DNA of 64,000 bases, taken from NCBI GenBank assembly GCA_045837725.1, contig JBEWZL010000038.1:62001-126000 (forward strand). The letters run 5' to 3'. Below the pieces are notes generated by a model. That model saw only the letters and a program-made list of their open reading frames with translations, was not told the DNA's origin and did no database searches. Positions 1-9,854 of the stretch are shown piece after piece. How positions within the stretch are numbered: the stretch's first letter is position 1; the number at the start of each line of letters is the position of its first letter. Made by a program: the position numbers and the translations under genes. This DNA comes from Vermamoeba vermiformis. Lineage: Eukaryota; Tubulinea; Echinamoebida.

Positions 1-32
1 GAGGCACGTTTCAGCCAAGTATCAATAAAAAT

Positions 33-903
33 ATGGAAAATAATTGGCAGGACGACAGTTCGGACGAAGAAATGGAAGAAGAATCAGCGCACATGTTGAA
101 TCCGAATGCGGATGCGGACATTATTCATCAATTGAACCCGAGAGAATTAGCAGCTGAAGCGGCAACATTACGATGGATGTCACAGCATAACAAAGACGTT
201 ATTAGAGAAGATCCAAAAACAGCAGATCCGCATGAAAAAATGGACGTTGAACCGACTCACGATCACTGCACATCATTTGCATAGTCACGGACATGCAATT
301 AATAATCAAAATTCTGCAAATAAGCCAGTAGTTAGTGACCAGCCAAAAGTCCCGGTTCAACCTAAACAACAAGAAGTTTCAGTGAAAAAAGAGCCGTGGG
401 AATGTCCCTCGTGTCATTACCACAACGAAGTGACAGAAAATATCTGTGAAATTTGTCAAAATCATCGATCAAATGTCCCCGCGCCAGCACCAGAGAACGT
501 AATCGGAAAGAACGCCGAAGAAATTAAAACGGAAATTAACTCCGAAGCGGATCTGGTCAACATTCACGATTCAACTGCAAATTTGGGAGAAAAATTAGAA
601 CAAGCGATGAATAATTTTATAGTCTCTGTTACTGGTCCTGAAGCTAAGGCCGGTTTATCGACAATTTTCACCATTTGCAAGAATATTTTGGAGAATCCGA
701 ACGAACAAAAATTCAAAAGCGTGCCATTGGCCAATAAGAATTTCAACGCTAAAGTCGGAAGATTTCCGAAAGCCATTGAAGTAATGAAAGTTATTGGGTT
801 CAAAGAAGATCCGACAAAAGGCACAATTTCATTCGCTAGAAACGATCCTGTATTATTATGGCTTGCTAAATCGACTATTGAAAGCAAAATATCTGTTTTA
901 TAA
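33..903 (+). CDS. RanBP2-type zinc finger + PUB domain protein
   Basis: The protein (about 290 aa) has an acidic N-terminus, one RanBP2/NZF-type zinc finger (W-x-C-x2-C ... N ... C-x2-C, pattern WECPSCHYHNE then ICEIC) and a C-terminal PUB/PUG domain of about 95 aa. PUB domains bind the tail of the AAA ATPase p97/Cdc48, and NZF fingers often bind ubiquitin, so a role as a p97 or ubiquitin adaptor is a reasonable inference; I do not recognise an exact orthologue. The start is the ATG at 33. The reading frame moves by +1 between about 240 and 284, where the upstream frame stops at TAG (282). A 106-bp intron (179-284) would join the frames but has a poor donor, so a one-base excess in the A6 run near 235-240 is equally possible. 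A poly(A)-signal-like AATAAA follows near 930. Confidence 0.75.
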
Positions 904-993
904 ATTGTAAATAACTAACAATCAAAATGTAAATAAAAAAGTGTTTTTTCAACGTTTAGTCAAACGAATGTTGGATCTGCATCAAAATATTTA

Positions 994-2816
994 CTATTTA
1001 AGGCAAATATCGCAAACATTATCTTCGATCCATAACGCTTGTAATCGCTTCCTAGCATCTGCTTCTTTTCCAATTTTGGATCTGTCGCTCGCAATCTGAA
1101 TTAACTTTTTCATTTGGTTTGCATCAAAGGTGACTTGTTTAGAATAAGGATTGCTATCTCTTTGAAATACGTATTGCAAAATCTGGAATAAAATCTCGCT
1201 TGGAATTGTTGCAAATACTCCTCTGTCTTTTGTCAAATAAATTGTCCGCAAGATGCTTAAGCAGTGGACGACCGCTTTAAAATTCGTTAATAATTTTGCT
1301 CTATCCATATTAAAAATTCTTAGTTTGTCCAAATTGGCTTGTCCTCGTGGATAACAACGAACTTGTAGGAACGGATTTCGACTGGATGCGTACACAAAAT
1401 CGTTCCAATAATAAAATTCTTTGATCTTAATCTGTTGAATCGAAGTATGATGTATCAATGTATCTATTAAGTTCTCTTGTTGGTGCAAATCTAAGTCCAT
1501 TTTCGAATACTAAAGTTTGGATCGGCGATGACGGCTCGACCAATTTTCCAAGATCTAACGGATCAAAATTTCCTCGATGTTCTGTATCTTCTCTAGCTCT
1601 AAATATCAATTTACGAAGCGATCTATATAACACAGTAATTAATTACTATTAGAACCGGTAGAGAGATCTTACTTCATTGAAAGTAATGACTTATTCATCT
1701 CATCATCCACCATTAGTTGTTTCAAGGGTACTTCCAATACCTCTATTACAGTATTGGTCGATATTGTCTTAATTAACGGGCATATCAGCATTCCAGGCAA
1801 GATCAATTTTCGCAAAGTCGGATGTGATGCTATTGTTGTCGCTAATAACTCTGTTTCTTCGCTTGCGTTCGATCAAATCGGCGCTGTTGTCATAAAAATC
1901 GATTTTTTCTAAGAATTTGTTGCCGGAAATAGCTTCGCTGAGGGATCTGTAGTGCTTTAGTCGTACGTGTCCAATTCGAAATTTGAGGAGTTCCAAAGAG
2001 CCCATTTTTGCTAAAGCTGGTAATAAATGTTCTTCTATTGTGAGACTAGGGCCTATTAGCTCTAAGCAAGTTATTGTATGATTTTCTGCGAGAATGGCTG
2101 CGATCTCGGATTCGTTTTCTACTCCGGATAATTTCAGTCGTTTAACGGTTTTGTTTTTCTTAAGTCCTACTAGACCTTTGATAGAATGCAGCGAAAGATT
2201 CTTTGCTGGCAGATTTAATCTCAGATCGAGGTTGACGATGGATTTGTTTTTCTCCAAGAATTTTTTGAATAGCGACGTTGAATTTGCTGATAATAGTGCG
2301 TTTGTTTCTAGCGATCGTATTCTGCATTTTTTGGACGTGAGCAGTTTGAAAAAAGATTTTGTTTGATCTGAACTTGGCAAAAGATCCGAGATACCGAGCT
2401 CTAACGCGTAATATTTACCATATTCTTCTAGTGTTTTAAATATTTCAATTATTTTGGGCAATTTGTATGGCATTTGAATTACTGAAATGTTGATTGTGAA
2501 TTTGTTTGCTATTATTGAATCCGTTTTCAAGCCTTCTATCAATAAATCAAACGGTTCTTCGCCCGTAGTGATTGAAATAATATATGGATTATGTCTCCAT
2601 AATTCTGGAAGCTTGGATCCGTGTATTTCGACAAATTCTTGCCAATTCTAAAATTGCATCCGTTAGTGCGCCATTAACTCTAGCCTCGGAAAATTTTTAC
2701 ATATTAATTTGAATATAATATATAATTTTTGAACGCAATATTCTGAGTTTCAGAAATAAAACAGAAATAGAGCGGATTTGGGTTGTTTCAATAACCATTT
2801 TTACCTCGTAGCTCAT
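994..2816 (-). CDS. Leucine-rich-repeat (RNI-like) protein, possibly F-box family
   Basis: Exons are 2816-2805 (a 12-nt first exon, MSYE), 2647-1673 and 1622-994, giving about 538 codons. The middle of the protein has irregular leucine-rich repeats of the ribonuclease-inhibitor/F-box-LRR type (for example LFKKFLEKNKSIVNLDL). Such proteins usually act as substrate adaptors in SCF ubiquitin ligases, but I do not see a convincing F-box here. The 12-nt first exon is inferred from an ATG, a GTAAAA donor and correct phase; a 50-bp intron (1623-1672, GTAAGA...TATAG) is clear. The summed exons carry two bases too many: a +1 break near 1773 (at GTTAATTAAG) and another between about 1430 and 1500. These could be assembly errors or signs of a decaying gene. 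Confidence 0.65.
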
Positions 2817-3072
2817 TGCCTATGGATGAAAATAATACTATTGCATAATTTTCTTAGAGTTAGCTTGTGTTATCCATTTCAAGGAAGGTTTGGTTAAAAT
2901 AACTTGAAACGGGCAAAAAATGTTTTACGTCGTCACGAATTTGAATTTTCATAAAGCTACATGAAGCCAGTGCGTTCGCGAAAAATATTGGTTATGTATT
3001 AACTAAGGTCCTTGTAAATGAAAATTGAAGGATTGTTCTTCTAAGATTGGGCCTTGGCAATTTTTAGAGTAT
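2817..3072. other. Intergenic spacer
   Basis: AT-rich spacer between two minus-strand LRR genes. It should hold the promoter of the downstream gene and the terminator of the upstream one, but no distinct element is visible. Confidence 0.4.
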
Positions 3073-4656
3073 TTATTTTCGCAAGACGTTATCGTACAAA
3101 TCAAACTTGTTATTAAAGTCATAATAGCCTGTTGACCGCACACTTATTGATTTGCAGGCACTTTGCACCTCTTTATCTACTAATATAGCGCTTTCTTTGC
3201 CTCGGATCTGATCGAACTCTCTCGGGATCAGACTGACGGAATTATTCCGTACATCCAGTGTTATCATATTCTTACAATTAGCTAGTTGTATAGGAACCGC
3301 TGTGAGCTTATTATTCGACGCCAAAAGTTGTTTCAAATTCGTTAATTTTCCGAGTGACTCGGGTAATTCTGTCAAATGATTCCAAGAAAGCCATAATAAC
3401 TCTAATAATATTAAATCTCCTATATCACTCGGAATACTTCGTAATTGGTTCGTATCGGCTTTCAATACTTTGAGATTTTTCAGTGAACAAATTTCATTGG
3501 GCACTTCGGTCAATCGGTTGTTGCTAATGTCCAAATAAGTCAATGCTTGCATAGCTGCAATATTATTAGAGATCTTCGATAGGTGATTGTTCTTCATCGA
3601 TAAGTACTGCAAATTGATTAAGCTGCAAATGTCCTCCGTTAATTCTCGGATCTGATTATTTTCCGCTTCAAAATGCATGAGCTCCTTATTATTGAATTTT
3701 GGCAGTTCAATTAGCTTATTATCGTTGAATATTAGTCTTCTTAATTGATTCATCGTTGAAATTTCAGGTACTTGATCCACTCCAGCACGAATAATGAGTT
3801 GCGTTAAATTTGATAAATTTTTGAGTTCTTGTGGCACTGCTTGCATTGCCTTCTTTTGCGTAATTTCCAAGGATTTTAATCCAATTAATTCTCCGAGCTC
3901 ACGTAGGTAACGTATCTAATTGATTGTAACGAAGTGTAACGGATTCGAGTGAGCGCATCTGACCAAGGGTTTTGGGCAATTGAGTTATTTTGTTATTATT
4001 GATAGTTAAATCAACTAAACTGGTTAAATTGCTGATATATTCCGGAATATTTGTCAATTTGTTGTGCGCCAAAATAAGCGTACGGAGATTATAACCAGAG
4101 TTGTTTTGTCCCATGAGCAGATCCAATCGTGTAATGTATCCTTTAGCTCTAGCATATTGTAATTCTATTAAATTGGTCGTTTGGTCGGGTAAATCTAGTG
4201 TTATTTTCTTAGGACGTTGAAGCATGTTGACGATCTGGAATTGATCCAAATTTAATCTCGTTAACTGTGTTAATTGGCCAATAGTCTCGGGGAGATATGT
4301 CATATAGTTATGTTCTAACGATAATGACCTATTAAATAAAAATTTGTCAATACCAAACGGATCTGCTACTCGATCGGAGCTGTAACGGGTTACCTGAGCG
4401 AAATTAATTGACCAATTTCCGATGGCAGCGTTGGAGCTTCACAATAACTAATATGCATATGTTCTAAATTTGTAAGGGCTCGGATCTCACGAGGTACCGA
4501 AGGAAATCCGCATTTTTCTAGATGCATTGAACGTAAGTGCGTGAGGCGAGAAATATTCGCAGGAAATATTGGCGCTGTTTGAATTATCTTCAATTCACTA
4601 CTATTATTGACTTCACATTCGTAGATCTTCTTTATAAACGGATTTTGCGTTGCCAT
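3073..4656 (-). CDS. Leucine-rich-repeat protein (Shoc2/Ras-suppressor type)
   Basis: Two exons, 4656-4394 and 4328-3073, are separated by a 65-bp intron (GTAACC...TTAATAG). The roughly 505-aa product is almost entirely regular 23-residue LRRs of the plant/Ras-suppressor type (L..L..L.L..N.L..LP..I..L), like Shoc2 or Dictyostelium LRR scaffolds. No kinase, GTPase or membrane segment is seen. It is probably a cytosolic protein-interaction scaffold. The frame slips by +1 at about 3899-3905: the first frame ends LDTLPT at a TGA and the repeat resumes at once as ELGELIGLKSL in the next frame, so the repeat register fixes the excess base to within a few nucleotides. Start at the ATG at 4656 (MATQNP). 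Confidence 0.75.
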
Positions 4657-5208
4657 CTAGTATCTTTCTTTTCAAAAATCTGTAAATCAAACATTAGACT
4701 CTAAAATAAGTTGATGTAATATTTTTTAGTAATAGAAGGACAATTATGAATAAAACTATTGTAATTAAAGACATAACGGCTATTTATAAACTTAAAAATT
4801 TATTAGATCGAGTTCAAAAATTGGCAATCTTGCTAATACGTAAAATTTTAGTGTATATGAGCTGAATGACGTCGCTTATTTCACTAAAAGCGACCAAGAT
4901 TTTGTGACTCATCCGAGATGAACTCAGCCAAGAAAAAATATCTCGCTTAAAATTGTTTTAATCCTTACTTTATCTTCGTCAATATAATGCCTCTATTATT
5001 TCATTACTGTTACATATGGTGAATCCTTCTTGCACAACGAGCAAAGAGTGTTTTCAGCCACGTCATTTAGTTTTGTCAAAAACAGATCAATGAAAGGACA
5101 CAGAAGGAAATATGAATTCATTAATTAGTTATATATCCGCTTCTAAGACGCGGTTGTATATAGCAAGGTAATAATAGCAATCAAGACTTGCACTACAGTT
5201 TTCCGCGG
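4657..5208. other. Intergenic region between divergent genes
   Basis: AT-rich region of about 550 bp between the start of the minus-strand LRR gene and the start of the CASTOR-like gene. It presumably holds both promoters. No open frame, RNA gene or repeat is evident. Confidence 0.5.
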
Positions 5209-7410
5209 ATGGATGTGGATTTAAAGCTCCGCTGTGCAGTGAAGTCACGATTTATTCTTATTCTAATATGCATCTTATTATACAGCTTATCAAAAGCAAA
5301 TTTACCACAGTGCACTCATGCGTTGTTAAAGCTATTCCTGTTTTCTGGTAACGAGTAAGTAGATTCTAAATCCACTGAGGGACCTGTTCTCTGGTGCAAA
5401 TATATATTATTGGCACTATAGTGCTATAAATTGTTATTTTATAACTTAAACTCTTCCAAAAAGATCTAATCTGTAACACAAAAAATTCGAAAAAAATTTT
5501 CAGTCTCGGAATTAGCGGTGCATCATTTGTTTAATAGCACCAATATATCATGCTGAGCTGATATAAATTTCAATTTAATTAAATTTCGCCTTGTGATCCG
5601 TTATTTTTTCGAAAGTTTATTATTAAATCTTATATTTATTATTCCGTGACATTTTACATGCATAATGTAACATATGATATGATCTATTTAAGCCATTTTA
5701 TTCTTTAACGGCCATTAAATTAATTAAAATCTGCCGTTTACGAGAATTGCGCAAATCTTAATGCCGATTACTAATAATACGCTTAATATTAATATAGAGA
5801 CCATCATTTCTTCGCGTACACTCAAACGCGCGATGAAGTGTCAATGGTGCTCACGGAGAGCAGTCTGTCGCTGTTCCCTGACAACGTCTTGAAAGTCACA
5901 GCGAGTCCTTGGCGCGCGTTATCAGTATCATTAGGCTCAAGTGGATATAGTACGTATATTCGTATAATATATACCTTAACATTCGACCAGGATCCAGCGT
6001 GAAAAAATACAAAAAAATTTAGATCTTGCATTAGAGCGCTGGAACTTTTTAATCGCGATTGTCGGTTATATTAATGTTATGATATATAGCGGGCACAGGA
6101 ATAATCAGCACATTGTCAAATATTCTCTCACAAGCAAAAATCAATATTTTTTATTTGTCCACGGCAAACACGGACTTTATTCTCGTGCAAGAAGAAAAGC
6201 TCGAAAAAGCAATTACATCACTGCGCGAGAACTTTGATATTTTGACAGAAGGCGAGGACACGCTGTTAGACGTAGCAGATGAAGAAAAATCAACGTTCGA
6301 CGTCACTTCGTTGAAACAAAATCTCGTGACAGTATCGAGTGCTGATGCTGTCGTGTTTGATCCGAGCAAGAGCGCGGGACTGACACTCTATCTCTTGCCT
6401 GATGTCATGTATTTGTGCAGGTACGTCGTTGTTTTATTGCTCTCAACAGACCACTCCACAACGAAATTTTTTAAGTGCAAAAATTTGACTCACTTCGGCG
6501 CTTTATCAAATTCAGTTAATTGTTTCGTACTTACCATTCGATATTGAATATTTTCGTGCACGAACGTAATGGCACCTCAAAGAAGAAGGCCTTAAAGGCT
6601 GGATCCGAAATTTTTTTAACACAAATCGATTTTTTTTTGGTTCGGCACGTTGCGGACGCGAATAAGCACAATACGCGAGGTCTCTACCATAGCTATTTCT
6701 TTCTTTTTTAACGACCGCATAAAAATTTTGAGCGGCCCTTCAACAAAGGCGCTGTAGTTAAGTGGTAAAATTCTTGCTTAGGGTGCAAGAGGCCCCGGTT
6801 CGATTCCGGGCAGCGCCCCACTAATTTTTTGCCATTTATTTTTGCGCCAATTTACTCGATTAATAAGGCATCAAACGGATTTTATCTAGATAAAACAATT
6901 TTGCTGGATCAAGATCTAATTTTTTTATTCAGTCTGGCGAAGGACAACCGCTCGTTGGTGGCTCAAGCACTGCTGCAGCACGTGTTCTATCCGGAATCAC
7001 CGGTTGGATTTTTCACTTTCGTCGAGACAGAAGACGAGATCTCGCTGCTGATCTCCAAAGAACACATCAAGCACTTCCCTGAAGACGCGTTCACAGTGTC
7101 GGATATTTGGCGACCAATTCAGCGATTTAGAAAGTCTAATTTTAGCGAAATTGGTGTTATTAGCGCTCTGTCAGCTCCGATCGCTCGTGCAAAAATTCCA
7201 ATTTTGTACATTAGTACTTTCACTTCCGCTTATTTGATGGTACGAAAAATATCACCATATACGCTACTACTTATTATAATGCTAAATACTAATGCTGTAT
7301 CTGTTCTTCAGGTCCAATACAAGAATGTTACGGCAACGACGATGTGCTTGGAGAGTCAGAAATATCACGTGGAGCAGCTCAAAATGAACGACGCACCACC
7401 TGTACTTTAA
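5209..7410 (+). CDS. CASTOR/GATSL-like ACT-domain protein (arginine sensor family)
   Basis: Five exons (5209-5354, 5798-5949, 6090-6420, 6933-7239, 7312-7410) give 344 aa, close to the 329 aa of human CASTOR1. All junctions keep phase. Two ACT halves are visible, each with the family's signature: GTGIISTLSNIL...FYLSTANTDFILV in exon 3 and GVISALSAPIARAKIPILYIST in exon 4, plus FYPESPVGFFTFVETEDEISLL. Animal CASTOR1 binds arginine and inhibits GATOR2 upstream of TORC1; whether the protist protein senses arginine is inference. Introns 1 (443 bp) and 3 (512 bp) are unusually long for this window, and intron 3 contains a tRNA-Pro gene on the same strand. The N-terminus (MDVDLKL...) is rather hydrophobic and the exact start is less certain than the rest. 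Confidence 0.85.
6748..6818 (+). tRNA. tRNA-Pro (anticodon AGG)
   Basis: A cloverleaf can be drawn: acceptor stem GGCGCTG (6748-6754) pairs with CAGCGCC (6811-6817); the anticodon stem CTTGC/GCAAG encloses the loop TTAGGGT, so the anticodon is AGG (proline, codon CCT); the T arm contains CCGG-TTCGATT-CCGG. No tRNA intron is needed. A run of six T at 6825-6830 suits RNA polymerase III termination. The gene lies wholly within intron 3 of the CASTOR-like gene, in the same orientation. Confidence 0.93.
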
Positions 7411-7682
7411 ATTCTTAATAAAATAACATTTATCTAGGGCCCTCGCCAAGTTCTGATTGGCTAATTCTGATCTCAGTGTGCTGAAACTTTTAGATCCGCT
7501 TAAAACAGCAATAACTAATGGCGATGCTAAAAATGGTTCCATCGTTGAAGTAGGTGCAATTAATGGCGAAATAGGCTCCGCGGAACGTAAGATACTTTTT
7601 ACGTTATTCAACGAAATCACAAACTAAAAATAACATCACTCCTTCGGGTCTTTAGAAAGCGTATTTGGACACAAAGCACCAG

Positions 7683-9562
7683 ATGTGGATTTTAGCAACT
7701 TTGGTGTTGCTTTTTGCGCTGATCCTGCTGGGATTCAAAAGACGCTCGAAATTCTCCCAATTCAAAGGCATCTCATTATTGCAGGTGTTCTTTATAAAAA
7801 ATATTCATCACCGAATTACTGCTCTACGACACGAGAAATTAGTTGTATTGAACACTCCTGCATTTTCAGCAATTTTGGCCACCACTCCGGATAGCGTTAA
7901 AGTACGACTTCCTTTCTTTATTTCGGACTTAAATATACGATTCTAATATTCCTATTTTTAGTTTATTTTATCTGATGCAGAAAACTTCCCTAAGGCTCCT
8001 AGATTCGTTTTAGCGAACCAAAAAAAATATTCATTATTTAGCGTTAATAATATTTTGTTGTCAAACGGCGATCAATGGAGGTACGCACACCTCTAAAAAT
8101 TGCTAAAATTCTAATTACATTATTTTAGGCAATATCGTAACGTTTTATCACCACCTTTCCATTTTGACGCAGTGAAACAATGGATCCCGCACTTCCATCA
8201 ACTCACTCTCGAACTCATGCAACACTGGACACCTCTCGTCAACAAAAACGAATCAATTGATGTTGTACGATGGTTACCTCTGTTTACTCTCGATGTGCTT
8301 GGTACCACTGTGTTGAGCAGATCTTTCGACGCGATGAAAGGCAAAGAAGACAAAGAACTGGCCGCACTTTCAGTGCTATTACAAAGTGCAGTCAGACCTT
8401 CAGTTATGGTCTTAGGTATCGTAAGTGATTCGATCACCATGGTTGATCAATCCTTCTCACTTCGCCTAATCTTCTCGTTGCAGCTTGAGAAATTGACGGG
8501 CATTACGATGTTGGGCGAATTGTACAAGAGCGTTGAGATCTTGGACAAATACTTCTTCGAGATTATTAACGTAAGTGTTTTTATTCATGCTAGTCAGTTG
8601 TGCCCTCTCATCAAAGAGGTCACAGCTGTAATTTATGAGTGAGATTAACTTACTAACGGAGTTGCTTAGTCTCGTAAAAACAAAAAGACTAACGACGGAA
8701 AGTTCGACTTGATCGATGTCATGTTGAGCGCTCATGACCCGACTTGGGATGATCACGAGGTAAGTACAAGCAATGAAAACATCTCTAGCTCGGCAACCAC
8801 TAACATAGAAGTACTACAGCTCGTGTCAAACGCGTTCATCATGTTCGTAGCGGGTCACGAAACCACCTCCAATGCGCTGAGTTGGTTATTGTATCACTTG
8901 GCAATCAACAAACACGTGCAAGAGAAAGTCGCAGAAGAAGTGCAAAGAGTGTTGAACGGCAAGCCCGTCGATCAAGATTCACTAAAAGAACTGACCTACA
9001 TGAACAACGTGATTAAAGAGAACATGCGCATGCAACCACCAGTGCTATTAACTGCTACACGTGTCGCTGAAAAGGACGTCGAGTACGAAGGCAAGGTTAT
9101 TCCAAAGGGCGTAAGTATTGAAATGATAAAAGAATTCCATCAAATTTTGACACGTGTCAATTTGTCAGGCTCGAGTCGGTGTTGACATTTACGCGATCCA
9201 TCATTCCCCTGAGATCTGGGACAATCCTGAAGAGTTCAATCCTGATCGATTCAATAAACCTACTGTGCCGTTCAGCTATCTTCCGTTTTCACTCAAGTCA
9301 CGTGCTTGGTATGTTCTTTCATGAAATTTCTGGCCACATCTTGCAACACGTTCTATCCGGCTTTCTCTTGCAACATTGTTCTAATATGCTCTTATATTGT
9401 AGCCTTGGCAATCAATTCTCGTTGGTGGAACAAGCAGTTTTCTTTGCAACGTTCTTGCAACACTTCAAAGTCGAATCCATTCGCGCGTTCAAGCCGATCA
9501 CTGGCAATCATCCGGCCTTCAACCAACCTAAGGAACTCAAAGTCAGCTTGAACAAGATTTAA
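7683..9562 (+). CDS. Cytochrome P450 (first of three tandem paralogues)
   Basis: Eight exons (7683-7901, 7962-8080, 8129-8420, 8484-8570, 8670-8759, 8820-9110, 9169-9308, 9403-9562) give 465 aa with every junction in phase. An N-terminal membrane anchor (MWILATLVLLFALILLGF) is followed by P450 landmarks: the I-helix oxygen-activation motif AGHETT, the K-helix KEN-MRM, the PERF-like EFNPDRF, and the heme-binding loop [14 protein letters not shown] with its cysteine split across intron 7. It is probably an ER-bound monooxygenase; substrate unknown. The loop has lysine where the F-x-x-G-x-R-x-C-x-G signature has glycine, as in both neighbours. The ATG at 7683 is used; the frame is open further upstream but has no ATG. 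Confidence 0.92.
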
Positions 9563-9854
9563 TTGGACACGTTAATGATATACTAATAGTTATTGTAAGG
9601 TACGTGTAAATAGATATTTTAGCGTTAGCGTTTCAATTATCCTGGTAAAAATTTTCGAACGAACTCAGTAGTGATAGCATTGGTAATTAAATTGTTACCA
9701 AGTTGATTGAAACACAGCCGATGAAATTTCGGCTATTTTCCTCCCTCGGATCGACAACCTCCGCGGCGGGTGGAAGATTCCTTCGCCCGAAGTAAGGCCG
9801 GAGTATAAAATAACTAATCAGATAGACCCTCGGGCAATAGTTAATTTTAAAGTA

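Noticed and set aside
5822-6031. Minus-strand open frame of 69 codons
   Set aside because: It is antisense to exon 2 and intron 2 of the CASTOR-like gene, has no splice or domain support and reads as a shadow.
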